DNA of 64,000 nucleotides from Spirosoma sp. SC4-14 (GCF_037201965.1 NZ_CP147518.1:6751001-6815000); one strand, 5' to 3'. Positions 1 through 10,005 are shown, numbered from the stretch's first letter. A program made the numbers and translations. Notes: generated by a model from the letters alone, not told the origin.

Positions 1-1315
1 TGATCGGGCTGTAGAATACGTTGCCGTTAGCCTTCTCATCAGAAAAACTGTTTGAGTAGCTCAACCCAACCGACACTTTGGCCCAGGTTGCCAGTCGCTG
101 GTCGACACGGGCACGCAGATTATAGCGGGTAAAATCCGTTCCCTTAATAATGCCCTGGTTTTTCAGATAACCGAATGAGATGTAATACTGTGTATTCTCA
201 CGACCACCCGCAACCGACAGGTTGTTGTCGGTACCGTAGCCCGTCCGGAAAATCTGATCGAAGTAATTATAGCGCTGTACGTCAACCACGTTAGTAGCCA
301 GGGGCGTATAAGCTCCATCCCGATACACATCCGTAGTGGTTACGCCCGGATTGGCTGCAATCTGGGCAGCCGAAATCCCACCAATTGGGTATAACCGCAG
401 CGACGCAAAGCCAAACTGCTTGCCGTAAGTATTGACAGGCACGCTTTTCCGCAGTTCGTTGATGTTGAACGAGGTCGAAAAGGTGATCTGCGGCTTGCCC
501 GTCTGCCCGCGTTTGGTTGTAATGATCACAACGCCATTAGCCGCCCGCGAACCATATTGCGCAGCAGCAGCCGCTCCGTTGATCACGTTAATGGTGGCAA
601 TATCGTCGGGATTGATGTCCGACAACCGATTCTGACCAACACTGGCATTGCCCACATCATTCGACAGCGCCAGTTGCGACACGTTGGTACTGGCATTACT
701 CACAATTACACCATCGACCACATACAACGGGTCCGACGAACCGACCAGCGACTTGATACCACGCAAACGAATCGTGATACCACCCGCCGGGTCGCCGGAG
801 TTCTGCGTAATCTGCGCACCCGGTACTTTCCCCTGCAAGGAATTCACCAGATTTCCAGAACCACTCTGGCCTAAGTCAGATGCTTTGATGGTACTGATGG
901 CATTCCCTAGTTCACGTTTGGGAGCCGACAGTGTAGAGCCTGTAACGACAACTTCATCAAGATTTGTTGTTGCGGTCACTAACTCAGCATCGACCGTAAT
1001 CTGGTCGGCATTGCCCAGTGTAATGCCCTTCTGAAGTGTTTCGTAGCCAATAATCATAAACGCCAGTGTAGCAGGCCCAGGCTTAAGCGCTGCGGTAAGT
1101 GTGTAATTCCCATCGGCATCGGTAGAGGTTCCAAGCGTGGTTCCAACAATCAAGACCGTAGCCCCCGGCAAGGGCTGTCTGGTCTCATCGACCACTCGCC
1201 CTGTAAACGTATAACGCGTGTTTTGCGCTAAAGCTCCTGCGCTAAACAGTAAAGCCAGCCATAGCATCCAGACCTGCCGGAAGCGATGGCTGATGAGTGA
1301 GTACCTATCAGTCAT
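1..1315 (-). CDS. SusC/RagA family TonB-linked outer membrane receptor (N-terminal part)
   Basis: The gene runs off the left edge, so only about the first 438 residues are visible, reading from an ATG at 1315. The N-terminus has a signal peptide ending near ALAQ, then a carboxypeptidase-regulatory-like beta-sandwich domain (motif TSTDADGNYTL), then the TonB box/plug region with LDEVVVTGS, DPLYVVDGV and the strongly conserved AAQYGSRAANGVVIITTKRG family signature, here partly recalled in pieces. This architecture is that of SusC/RagA receptors, which import glycans or peptides across the outer membrane together with a SusD lipoprotein and TonB energy. It faces away from the second susC at 5255. 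The substrate cannot be read from the sequence, and its SusD partner would lie outside the window. Confidence 0.95.
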   Translation of the reverse strand, partial: MTDRYSLISHRFRQVWMLWLALLFSAGALAQNTRYTFTGRVVDETRQPLPGATVLIVGTTLGTSTDADGNYTLTAALKPGPATLAFMIIGYETLQKGITLGNADQITVDAELVTATTNLDEVVVTGSTLSAPKRELGNAISTIKASDLGQSGSGNLVNSLQGKVPGAQITQNSGDPAGGITIRLRGIKSLVGSSDPLYVVDGVIVSNASTNVSQLALSNDVGNASVGQNRLSDINPDDIATINVINGAAAAAQYGSRAANGVVIITTKRGQTGKPQITFSTSFNINELRKSVPVNTYGKQFGFASLRLYPIGGISAAQIAANPGVTTTDVYRDGAYTPLATNVVDVQRYNYFDQIFRTGYGTDNNLSVAGGRENTQYYISFGYLKNQGIIKGTDFTRYNLRARVDQRLATWAKVSVGLSYSNSFSDEKANGNVFYSPI

Positions 1316-1564
1316 AGGAATGTAATGGTTAATTGATGCAACAAGAAAATATTTCCCAGGGACGAAATTTACTTATAAATAATTCTGCACAATTACCGCT
1401 CATCCAAATTCTAAAAAAAGCCTCTACAGATGCAATAAAAGCGTTTTTTAGTACACTTCCATCCCGGCAAACTCCAGTTCGCATCTGGCCTAAATCCAAT
1501 TTCGGCAGACCACTAAAACACAATTTTCAGTAGCTTTGGCGATTTCAACCAAGTCAACGAACGT

Positions 1565-3796
1565 ATGATTACTCGTACCAAAAGTAGCCCACTTGTTTTC
1601 GTAGCGATAGGCTTAAGCTGGCTCTTCTGGGGGCAGTCTCTGGCTCAGACGAAAGAGCGTTATACTACACTTCAACAGGCACTATCGGCAACTGGTCAGT
1701 TGAATGGCTCGGCCGGGCCCCGCAGCGTCAACTGGATTGAAGGCGGAAACAAATTTTCGTTTATCGATGGCCAAAGTATCATCAAAACCCTGTCGCCCAA
1801 AGATCAAAAAGAAGCGGTTGTTTTCGATGGCAGCCAACTGACGTTTCCCGGTACAAACAAACCCTTCGCTTATCGTTCTTTTCAGTGGTCGAAGGATTCG
1901 AAAAATATTTTCTTTCAGACTAATTTCCGGCCTGTATACCGTAACTCAGGCATTTCAGATTATTATGTCTATTCGGTTGCCGATAAAAAGCTGAAGCTCG
2001 TTGTTAACGACGCTCAAACGGCCGAACTGTCGCCCGACGGTCAGAAAGTGGGTTACGAGCGGGGTGGCAATCTGTTTGTGTTCGATTTTGCCACCAAAAC
2101 CGAAACTCAACTCACCAACGATGCTCAACCGGCATTCTATAACGGTCGGTTTGGCTGGGCTTATGAAGAAGAATTCGGCCTCGCTCAGGCCTGGGAATGG
2201 TCGCCGGACAGCAAGTTCATCGCTTTCTGGCAATCGGACGAGCGGCAGGTACCGATTTATAAACTAACCGATTACAAAGGTTTCGATGAAACGTTCGATT
2301 CGCTGCCTTACCCACGCGTAGGCGACAAAAATCCTACCGTTCGCATTGGCGTTATTGAGCTTTCCAACAAAGATAAGCAGTGGATGAAGGTCGATCTGGA
2401 AGATGGCTATATCCCGCGCATCTACTGGACTACGCTGGAAGGCCAACTGGCCGTAATGCACCTGAACCGGAAGCAAAACCACATGCGGGTGTTTATGACC
2501 AACGCCCGCACCGGCGACGCCAGACTGATTCTGGAAGAAAAATCGAATACATGGATCGACATCTTCGATTTCTTTGCCGGTATCGACCATTTGCTCTATT
2601 TCCCGGCAGGTGTTCAGGAATTTTACTGGGTTTCGGATCGCGACGGCTACGCCCACCTTTACCGCTACGATTATACCGGAAACCTGCTAAACGCCGTTAC
2701 CAGCGGAAAATGGGAAGTAACCTACGTGCATCATATCGATCCAAAGGCAAAAAAAGCGTATTTCACCTCCACCGAAGTTTCACCAACCGAACGGCACCTG
2801 TTTGTAGCCGATCTGGACGGGAAAAATAAACGCCGACTCACAACGGTAGCGGGTCGACATACGGTCAATTTTTCGCCCAGTGGCCAGTATTTTATCGACC
2901 GCTATGCCAACGTACAGACTCCTACGCAGGTAGAATTGCGGGATACCAAAGGCCAATTGATTAAAGCGCTGGAAACCAACAAATCGGTAACAGATTTTCT
3001 GGCCAGCCACGCCTATGCTTCCAAAGAACTGGCAACCTTTACGACCTCCGACGGTCAGCCTATCGATATTTCGATCATTAAACCGCTCGATTTCGACCCT
3101 ACCCGCAAATACCCGGTCGTGATCGATATTTACGGTGGCCCTGGCTCGCAGTCGGTGTATAACGAATTTGCCACAACAGGCTGGCATCAGTGGCTGGCCC
3201 AAACGGGCTACATTGTGGTTGGCGTGAACAACCGGGGGAGTGGGGGCTACGGTCGTGATTTCGAAAAGATTGTTTACGAACAACTCGGGAAGTACGAAAG
3301 TCTGGATTTTACGGAGACAGCCGCGTGGCTGGCCAAACAACCGTGGGTCGATGGAAACCGCATGGCCATTCGCGGCCACAGCTATGGAGGCTTCATGAGC
3401 AGCTATACTATGTTGGCTCATCCGGGTGTGTTCAGGGTTTCGCTGGTTGGCGCCCCCGTTACCGACTGGCGGCTTTATGATTCCATTTATACTGAGCGAT
3501 ATATGGGGCTTTTGCCCGAAAACAACGAAAAATACCAGGCTAGTGCAGTATCGCCAAAGGCGGGCAATCTGGCAGGAAAAATGTTTATCGCACACTCGAC
3601 AATGGACGAGAATGTGCATGTTCGCAACACGTTTCAGCTGGTCAATGCGCTGGAAGATGCCGGAAAAGATGCTGACTTACGCATTTATCCGCCGGGTGCA
3701 CATGGGGTAGCCTATAGCGCAAAGACCCAATTGCTGCTTTACCAACAATACACTTCCTACCTTGAAACGAACCTGAAAAGTGTAGGGCTCAACTAA
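1565..3796 (+). CDS. Dipeptidyl-peptidase IV-type serine peptidase (S9B)
   Basis: A 743-residue secreted peptidase expected to remove N-terminal dipeptides (X-Pro type) in the periplasm. It has a signal peptide (about residues 1-27, ending SLAQ), an eight-bladed beta-propeller DPPIV_N domain (about 90-460) and a C-terminal alpha/beta hydrolase domain. The catalytic triad is visible: Ser606 in GHSYGG, Asp681 in STMDENVH and His713 in GAHGV. The Glu run at 201-203 (WAYEEEFG) matches the double-Glu motif that anchors the free amino terminus of substrates in DPP IV. Length is normal for the family. It stands alone between a divergent receptor gene and lpxR, and no terminator hairpin follows it. 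Peptide trimming near Sus/Rag-type receptors suggests, but does not show, a role in peptide use. Confidence 0.93.
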   Translation: MITRTKSSPLVFVAIGLSWLFWGQSLAQTKERYTTLQQALSATGQLNGSAGPRSVNWIEGGNKFSFIDGQSIIKTLSPKDQKEAVVFDGSQLTFPGTNKPFAYRSFQWSKDSKNIFFQTNFRPVYRNSGISDYYVYSVADKKLKLVVNDAQTAELSPDGQKVGYERGGNLFVFDFATKTETQLTNDAQPAFYNGRFGWAYEEEFGLAQAWEWSPDSKFIAFWQSDERQVPIYKLTDYKGFDETFDSLPYPRVGDKNPTVRIGVIELSNKDKQWMKVDLEDGYIPRIYWTTLEGQLAVMHLNRKQNHMRVFMTNARTGDARLILEEKSNTWIDIFDFFAGIDHLLYFPAGVQEFYWVSDRDGYAHLYRYDYTGNLLNAVTSGKWEVTYVHHIDPKAKKAYFTSTEVSPTERHLFVADLDGKNKRRLTTVAGRHTVNFSPSGQYFIDRYANVQTPTQVELRDTKGQLIKALETNKSVTDFLASHAYASKELATFTTSDGQPIDISIIKPLDFDPTRKYPVVIDIYGGPGSQSVYNEFATTGWHQWLAQTGYIVVGVNNRGSGGYGRDFEKIVYEQLGKYESLDFTETAAWLAKQPWVDGNRMAIRGHSYGGFMSSYTMLAHPGVFRVSLVGAPVTDWRLYDSIYTERYMGLLPENNEKYQASAVSPKAGNLAGKMFIAHSTMDENVHVRNTFQLVNALEDAGKDADLRIYPPGAHGVAYSAKTQLLLYQQYTSYLETNLKSVGLN

Positions 3797-3870
3797 TTCA
3801 GCAACTACCGCAAATACATACTGCCGCAATTGCAATTACAGGTAATTTCGCACATAATGTTACCATATTC

Positions 3871-3934
3871 CACTTTAAAGATATATTTGGTTTTTTAAAT
3901 TAAATTACAATAAACCAAATATAGCTTTAAAGTG
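3871..3934. promoter_or_regulatory. 23-bp inverted repeat carrying a -7 element and overlapping the lpxR start codon
   Basis: Arms 3871-3893 and 3912-3934 are reverse complements with one mismatch, separated by 18 AT-rich bases. The left arm contains TATATTTG (3882-3889), a match to the Bacteroidota -7 consensus TAnnTTTG; because the repeat is inverted, the same box also points left in the right arm. The right arm ends at the GTG start codon (3932-3934). If transcription starts a few bases after the left-arm -7 box, the left arm is not in the mRNA, so this reads better as a DNA operator than as an RNA hairpin. The dual reading is inference. Confidence 0.6.
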
Positions 3935-4963
3935 TCGGGTAGACTTTCTGGATTTGCGTGGGTGATCATGATGTGGCAAACTGTCAGCAGTTTTGCGCAA
4001 GCTGTACCAACTGACAGTTTGCCTATGGGCAGCTATTTACAGGCATCGTGGGATAACGACGCTTTTCAACTCCGCGCCAGAAATACCTCCGATCGTTATT
4101 ATACAAATGGCATTCATGTAAAGCATTTCAGCAATTACTGGCATAAATGGCCTACGCGTTATGTGCTGCTCAAACTTGCTTCCCGAGTTGGTCAGTCTTA
4201 CTCATATCGGTATGATTTTGGTGCTGGTCAGGAAATCTACACGCCCAAAAACCTGACCATTCGTAACCGCCCGCTTTATCCGAACGATCATCCGTATGCC
4301 GGTTACCTGTATCTGTCGTGGGGGCTCACCTCCAGCGATCCCGTCAAAGGGCGCAAACTTACCTCACAATTCATACTGGGCGTTATTGGCCCATTGAGTG
4401 GAGCCGCCGAAGTACAGCAGCAGTTTCATCTGGCCGAAAATTTTAAAACCCCCATGGGCTGGGGAACACAAATGCCCAATGATCCGGCCGTTAGTTATTT
4501 TGTCCGCTACGAAAACCGCCTGGTTCCGCAATTTTCACCTGTGTTCGATATCATTGGCCGGGTAGACGCCAATCTGGGTATGCTCAGTAACTACGCCAGT
4601 ATGGGTACCGTTCTGCGTTTTGGCCTGTTCAATGATTATTTTCAGAGTGCTACGGGACTTTATAACTCGTCGGCCGGGCGGCCGCATCGACGGGTGCAGC
4701 TATATACCACGTTTGGAACGTCGTTCCGGGCTGTTCTCGACAATTCGCTGCTACAGGGCGGCTGGTTCAATGGTGCCCATAACTACTATGCGCTGCCAGC
4801 CGTAGAGCTAAAACACTTTCTGGGATTGATTGACTGGGGAGTTGCTGCCGCTTACAAAAATGTGCAATTCTCGTTTAATCAAACCCTGCAAACCAGCGAA
4901 TTCAAAAACGGACTGGATCATCAATGGGGTCGATTTAGCCTACTGTTTTATTGTGGTCGCTAG
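3932..4963 (+). CDS. LpxR-type lipid A 3'-O-deacylase (DUF2219 family)
   Basis: A 343-residue outer membrane beta-barrel of the LpxR family, which removes the 3'-acyloxyacyl group of lipid A at the cell surface. The family hallmarks are present: the WDNDAF segment followed by SDRYYTNGIHV near the N-terminus (mature residues matching Asn9/Asp10 of Salmonella LpxR) and DHPYAGYLYLSWG carrying the conserved His. The start is GTG at 3932, chosen because it gives a full signal peptide (Arg, hydrophobic core, SSFAQA); the ATGs at 3968 and 3971 would cut it off. The start lies inside the large inverted repeat described separately. The gene is alone; about 290 non-coding bases follow. Function by family is likely; activity in this organism is untested. 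Confidence 0.85.
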   Translation: MSGRLSGFAWVIMMWQTVSSFAQAVPTDSLPMGSYLQASWDNDAFQLRARNTSDRYYTNGIHVKHFSNYWHKWPTRYVLLKLASRVGQSYSYRYDFGAGQEIYTPKNLTIRNRPLYPNDHPYAGYLYLSWGLTSSDPVKGRKLTSQFILGVIGPLSGAAEVQQQFHLAENFKTPMGWGTQMPNDPAVSYFVRYENRLVPQFSPVFDIIGRVDANLGMLSNYASMGTVLRFGLFNDYFQSATGLYNSSAGRPHRRVQLYTTFGTSFRAVLDNSLLQGGWFNGAHNYYALPAVELKHFLGLIDWGVAAAYKNVQFSFNQTLQTSEFKNGLDHQWGRFSLLFYCGR

Positions 4964-5180
4964 GCCGTATACGCTTTCATTATCAGCACGTTCTGTTCCA
5001 TTCTGGCGTTTGACAAAAGTGATGCCAATACATACCTATTGTTGGTTTGTATACACCTTATGTCAGCAAATAATAACGAAAGCTATTTCACCTATCAAGT
5101 TAACACCCCTAACAAATTAGTGAAACTTATCCAAATTCAACATTTATAAGAGAATAAATTTTATTTTTTAGAATAAAATA

Positions 5181-5209
5181 TTGTTTTTAATACTCCTTTA
5201 ATACCTTTG
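5181..5209 (+). promoter_or_regulatory. Bacteroidota-type promoter of susC-susD
   Basis: TACCTTTG at 5202-5209 fits the -7 consensus TAnnTTTG, and a TTG at 5181-5183 lies 18 bases upstream in the -33 position. It sits about 45 bases before the susC ATG in an AT-rich leader. The rest of the 4964-5254 gap shows no gene and no hairpin. Confidence 0.65.
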
Positions 5210-5254
5210 CGGCTTCGATTAAAAAAAGGTTAAATTTCTTAATTAGCACACTTC

Positions 5255-8200
5255 ATGAGAAAAAGTTTACTTCTAAGCTGGCTTCTGGTCTGCCTATTTT
5301 GTCTGCCAGTGCTAGCTCAGGATGTCACGGTAAGCGGTCGTGTCACATCCTCCGAAGACGGAGCTCCATTGCCTGGTGTGAGTGTCCAGCTTAAAGGGTC
5401 AACCCGTGGCACGACCACTGATGCGGATGGCAATTACCGATTAAACATTCCGGCCTCAGGACGGCTGGTGTTCAGCTTTATCGGGTTTGAATCGAAGGAG
5501 GTTGCAGTCGGCAATCAGTCAACAATTGCCGTTAGCCTTGCGCCTAATGTGGCCAATCTGGACGAAGTTGTTATCACAACGTTCGGTACAGCCAAGCGGG
5601 CATCGTTTACGGGTTCGGCAGGTACTATTTCACCGGATCAAATTAAAACACGCGCTGTCAGTAACATTGGCCAGGCGCTTTCGGGAGCGATCTCAGGGGT
5701 GCAGACAACGGCGGGTAGTGGTCAGCCGGGTTCGGCACCCGATATTCGTATCCGGGGTTTTGGCTCCGTGTCGTCGGGTAACGATCCGTTGTATGTGGTC
5801 GACGGGATTCCCTATTCAGGCAACATTTCCAACCTGAGTCCAAACGACATCGAAAACATTTCGGTTCTGAAAGATGCTGCGTCGACAGCGCTTTATGGCT
5901 CACGGGCAGCCAATGGCGTGGTTATGATTACCACCAAAAAAGGCCAGCGGGATCGTAGTTCGATCAATGTTCGCTATACGCGGGGAGCCAGCACACGGGG
6001 TCTGCCCGAATACGACCGGGTTGGCATTTCCCAGTATTATCCACTGATGTGGGAAATTTACCGAAACAGCATTGCCTATCGCGCCACAAACCCGGTCGCT
6101 CTGGCAACGGCAAACGCCGATGCATCGAGTCGGCTGATTAGCCTGGTAGGCTACAATGTCTATAACGTACCAGACGATCAGGTTGTTGACGCCAATGGCC
6201 AGGTCAATCCAAACGCAACCCTGAAGTTCTCGCCCGACGATCTGAACTGGGAGAAACCACTGATGCGGCAGGGCAACCGGAATGAACTGAACGTTAGTTT
6301 TTCGGGTGGTCAGAATAAAACCGATTATTTTCTGTCATTGTCGTACCTGAGCGACAAAGGCTACCTGATTCGGTCTGATTTTGAACGCATTACGGGTCGA
6401 CTAAACATCAATTCGCAGATGAAGCCGTGGCTCAAAGCGGGTGCCAACCTGTCGACTACGCTTTCAAAATCGAATCAGGCCGATGCCAACAGCAGCACTG
6501 CGTTTGTCAATCCGTTCTTTTTCTCCCGCAACATAGGCCCTATCTATCCGGTATATGCCTACGACCCTGCCAATCCGGGGCAGTTCCTGCTGCTTCCAAA
6601 TGGCAACCGGCGCTGGGATTATGGTAACCTGACCGCGCTGGGCCTACCCGCCCGGCCTCAATTTGGTGGTCGCCATTCGATTGCCGAAACCATGCTGAAT
6701 CAGAACTACTTTCGCCGGAACGTACTGAGCGCCCGTGGTTATGCCGAAGTTTCGTTTCTACAGGATTTCAAGTTCACGACAAACATCGGAACCGACATTA
6801 CCAACTACAACGGCTATACATTTGGAAACCCCGAAATTGGCGATGGCGCTCCGGCCGGACGGGCTTCACACGAATTTCAGAACATTACGGGCTATAACCT
6901 GAACCAACTGCTGAACTACGGCAAAACGTTCGACAAACACAATCTTGAGGTGTTGCTCGGCCATGAGAACTTCCAGGTCGGTGATAACAATCTGGAAGGT
7001 TCACGCTCGCAGCAGATCCTGGATGGCAACTACGAACTGGTTAATTTCACTACTACAACAAACCTGGCGTCGGTGGCTTTCATGCGTCGGGTAGAAGGCT
7101 ACTTTTCACGGATCAACTACGATTACGACCAGAAGTACTTCCTTTCGCTTTCGGCTCGTCGCGATGGGTCGAGTAAGTTCTACCGCGACACCCGCTGGGG
7201 GAATTTCTACTCCGTTAGTGGTGCCTGGCGTTTAGATCAGGAAGAGTTCCTGCGCGCGATTCCAACCATCGACGCCCTGAAACTGCGGGCGTCGTATGGT
7301 CAGACGGGTAACGATGGTGGTGGCAACACCGGCCAGTCGGCTCAGGACAATACCATTAGCTACTATGCCTGGCAGCCGCTTTATGGGCTTGGCTGGAACA
7401 ATGCATCGGAAGCGGGCATCCTGCAAACGAGCCTGGGAAACCAGAATCTGGCCTGGGAGTCGAGCAATGCAATCGATGCCGCTGTCGAATTCAGCCTCTT
7501 CAAAGGTCGCGTATCGGGTACGGTTGAGTATTTCGATCGCCGGTCGTCGAACCTGATTTTTGCCGTACCGCTTCCTCTCTCGGCGGGTATTTCGACCGTT
7601 ACCCGCAACATTGGTACGATGTATAACCGGGGTATTGAAATCGAACTGGGTGTTGAGCCAATCCGGACAAAGGACTTTACCTGGCGCCTAGACCTGAATG
7701 CGACGCGGCTCAAAAACCGGATCACAAAGATGCCAGACGAAAACCCCGAAATTATTGACGGAACTAAGAAACTGGCCGTCGGTCATTCTATCTACGATTA
7801 TTGGCTACGGGAATACAAAGGCGTCAACCCAACAACGGGCGAAGCCGAATATCGGGCCGCCAACTATGTAGCGTCTAATTCTCGGATTACGGAAGCGGGC
7901 GATACCCTGACGACGAGTGTCAATAATGCCCGTTATCATTACAGTGGCACGTCTATTCCGGCCATGTCGGGTGGTTTCACCAATACGTTCCGGTATAAAG
8001 GGCTGTCGTTATCGGCACTGGTTGTTTATCAGTTAGGCGGTAAAACCTACGATGCGGCCTATGCTTCGCTGATGAGTGCAGGCGGATACGGCAGTGCGAA
8101 ACACGTTGATATTCTGAAACGGTGGCAGAAGCCGGGCGACATTACCAATGTGCCCCGGATGGACGCCGGCCGTACGTCTGATTTCGATGCCCAATCGGAT

Positions 8201-8440
8201 CGCTGGCTTACCGACGCCAGTTATTTGAACATTCGTTCGATAACGCTTTCCTATGCTCTGCCGGGCACACTGGCGCGTAAACTGTTCCTTGAAAATGCCC
8301 AGGTGTATGTCAGTGGCGAAAACCTGCTGATCCTGTCGAAACGGAAAGGCATGAACGTGCAGCAAAACTTCTCGGGCGTTACGAGCAACGCATTTAGCCC
8401 GGCCAAGAGCCTGATCTTAGGTATTTCATTTACGCTTTAA
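5255..8440 (+). CDS. SusC/RagA family TonB-linked outer membrane receptor
   Basis: A complete 1061-residue receptor. Signal peptide 1-22 (LPVLAQ), carboxypeptidase-regulatory-like domain about 24-105 (TTDADGNYRL), plug domain about 110-230 containing DPLYVVDGIPY (178-187) and LKDAASTALYGSRAANG (205-221), then a 22-strand barrel ending in the aromatic-terminated LILGISFTL needed for BAM insertion. SusC forms the pore under a SusD lid and imports an oligomer using TonB. The partner is the next gene, 12 bases downstream. There is no ECF sigma/anti-sigma pair, HTCS regulator or glycosidase beside it, so the substrate is open; many small SusCD pairs of this kind in Cytophagales are orphans. Confidence 0.97.
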   Translation: MRKSLLLSWLLVCLFCLPVLAQDVTVSGRVTSSEDGAPLPGVSVQLKGSTRGTTTDADGNYRLNIPASGRLVFSFIGFESKEVAVGNQSTIAVSLAPNVANLDEVVITTFGTAKRASFTGSAGTISPDQIKTRAVSNIGQALSGAISGVQTTAGSGQPGSAPDIRIRGFGSVSSGNDPLYVVDGIPYSGNISNLSPNDIENISVLKDAASTALYGSRAANGVVMITTKKGQRDRSSINVRYTRGASTRGLPEYDRVGISQYYPLMWEIYRNSIAYRATNPVALATANADASSRLISLVGYNVYNVPDDQVVDANGQVNPNATLKFSPDDLNWEKPLMRQGNRNELNVSFSGGQNKTDYFLSLSYLSDKGYLIRSDFERITGRLNINSQMKPWLKAGANLSTTLSKSNQADANSSTAFVNPFFFSRNIGPIYPVYAYDPANPGQFLLLPNGNRRWDYGNLTALGLPARPQFGGRHSIAETMLNQNYFRRNVLSARGYAEVSFLQDFKFTTNIGTDITNYNGYTFGNPEIGDGAPAGRASHEFQNITGYNLNQLLNYGKTFDKHNLEVLLGHENFQVGDNNLEGSRSQQILDGNYELVNFTTTTNLASVAFMRRVEGYFSRINYDYDQKYFLSLSARRDGSSKFYRDTRWGNFYSVSGAWRLDQEEFLRAIPTIDALKLRASYGQTGNDGGGNTGQSAQDNTISYYAWQPLYGLGWNNASEAGILQTSLGNQNLAWESSNAIDAAVEFSLFKGRVSGTVEYFDRRSSNLIFAVPLPLSAGISTVTRNIGTMYNRGIEIELGVEPIRTKDFTWRLDLNATRLKNRITKMPDENPEIIDGTKKLAVGHSIYDYWLREYKGVNPTTGEAEYRAANYVASNSRITEAGDTLTTSVNNARYHYSGTSIPAMSGGFTNTFRYKGLSLSALVVYQLGGKTYDAAYASLMSAGGYGSAKHVDILKRWQKPGDITNVPRMDAGRTSDFDAQSDRWLTDASYLNIRSITLSYALPGTLARKLFLENAQVYVSGENLLILSKRKGMNVQQNFSGVTSNAFSPAKSLILGISFTL

Positions 8441-8452
8441 GCATCAACACGC

Positions 8453-9931
8453 ATGAAAAAAAGATATTTGACATTGGCGTTGGCAATAGGACTGCTTACA
8501 ACGTCGTGCGAAAAAGATTATCTGGACACATCGCCTACTGGTAGCATTGACGCGGGTGCCGCTTATGCAACAACCAAAAATGCCACTGCGGCCATCAACG
8601 GTATATATCGGGCAATGATTGTCCGCTATTTGAGTTCACAGGGGCATTTCGGCCATCCGGCTATGATGATTATTCTGGATGTAATGGGCGAAGATGTAGT
8701 TATACCCAACACGTCAAACACCTGGCACCTCGCCGAAACACGCTGGCAGGCACACCGGTCAGAAACATCTACCGGCGATCAGTTACCCTACGAATTGTAT
8801 TATCGACTGATTGGCAATGCAAATATTGCCATCGCCAATATCGACAATGCGGCCGGTGCACAGTCGGAGCGGGATCAGATAAAAGGCGAAGCGTTGGGAT
8901 TGCGGGCTTTCTCGTATTTCAATCTGGTACAGCTTTTCGGTAAACGCTACGATGCAGCCGCCAAGCCCAACAGTCAGTTGGGTGTTCCCCTGATTCTGGC
9001 TCCTACCACAGAGGGTTTACCTCGCGCAACAGTGGAGGACATTTATACGCAGATCAATAAGGATCTGGCCGAAGCGGCTACCCTGCTTACTACAACTCGT
9101 AGCTATAAGTCGCACATTAATCTGGAGGTGATCAAAGGGTTTCAGGCTCGGGTGGCTCTGGTGCAGCAAAACTGGGCCGATGCCGCCAAGTTTGCCGCCG
9201 AAGCCCGTAAGAACTATTCACCCATGACGGCTACCCAGTATCAGGACGGTTTTTCGGACATCAGCAATCCCGAATGGATGTGGGGTTTCGATCACCTTGA
9301 AGATCAGACGGAGTATTTTGGGGCCTATCACTCCTATATTTCCTGCAACTTCAACTCAACCAATATCCGCGTTGACCCCAAAGTTATCAACAGCAAACTC
9401 TACAATCAGATACCAGCAACGGATGTACGCTCGAAAATGTGGGTTAAAACACCCACAACCGCCAATTCGATTGTGCCTACGGGGGGTGTACGGGTTGCTT
9501 ATATGACTCAAAAGTTCCGCTTGCCCGGTACACCGTCAACCAGTACAATGGGCGACATTCCCTACATGCGTGCTGCCGAAATGTATTTGATCGAGGCCGA
9601 AGCACAGGCCCGTTTGGGTAATAACTCGGCAGCAGCCAGCGTGCTGTTTGATCTGGTAAGCAAGCGAGATGCTTCGTATACGCTTTCGACAAAAACAGGC
9701 GCTGCGCTCATTGATGAGATTCTTTTCAACCGGCGTGTTGAACTCTGGGGCGAAGGCTTCCGGTTTACGGATCTAAAACGCCTGAATCAGCCCTTGAATC
9801 GAAACGATGCTAACATCAGTTCGTCGGTAGCCGTATTATTCGATGTTCCGGCGGGCGATAACCAATGGGAGTTTCTGATTCCGCGACGTGAAATCAATGC
9901 CAATCTGGCCATCGTGCAGAATCCACTTTAA
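8453..9931 (+). CDS. SusD/RagB family substrate-binding lipoprotein
   Basis: A 492-residue surface lipoprotein. The lipobox LLTTSC places the lipidated Cys at residue 19. The N-terminal TPR-like helices (ATTKNATAAINGIYRAMI, EALGLRAFSYFNLVQLFG) and the C-terminal signature NRRVELWGEGFRFTDLKRL are typical of SusD/RagB. It caps the SusC pore and selects the ligand. It begins 12 bases after susC, so the two form one transcription unit, closed by the very long hairpin at 9938-10005. Confidence 0.97.
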   Translation: MKKRYLTLALAIGLLTTSCEKDYLDTSPTGSIDAGAAYATTKNATAAINGIYRAMIVRYLSSQGHFGHPAMMIILDVMGEDVVIPNTSNTWHLAETRWQAHRSETSTGDQLPYELYYRLIGNANIAIANIDNAAGAQSERDQIKGEALGLRAFSYFNLVQLFGKRYDAAAKPNSQLGVPLILAPTTEGLPRATVEDIYTQINKDLAEAATLLTTTRSYKSHINLEVIKGFQARVALVQQNWADAAKFAAEARKNYSPMTATQYQDGFSDISNPEWMWGFDHLEDQTEYFGAYHSYISCNFNSTNIRVDPKVINSKLYNQIPATDVRSKMWVKTPTTANSIVPTGGVRVAYMTQKFRLPGTPSTSTMGDIPYMRAAEMYLIEAEAQARLGNNSAAASVLFDLVSKRDASYTLSTKTGAALIDEILFNRRVELWGEGFRFTDLKRLNQPLNRNDANISSSVAVLFDVPAGDNQWEFLIPRREINANLAIVQNPL

Positions 9932-9937
9932 TAGTAG

Positions 9938-10005
9938 CCAGATAGCCAATAACAGCACAGCCCCCGACCAGATGATCGGGGGCTGTGCTGTTATTGGCTA
10001 TCTGG
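9938..10005 (+). terminator. 30-bp perfect hairpin after susD
   Basis: Arms 9938-9967 and 9976-10005 are perfect reverse complements of 30 bp around an 8-base loop, with a C/G-rich centre (CCCCCGA/TCGGGGG). No U-tract follows. It most likely ends or stabilises the susCD transcript. Confidence 0.8.

Noticed and set aside
2780-3619. 279-residue open frame antisense to the DPP-IV gene
   Set aside because: Shadow of the strongly supported peptidase; no start context or family match.
5000-5254. Riboswitch or small RNA in the leader of susC
   Set aside because: No conserved stems or known motif; only a promoter can be supported.
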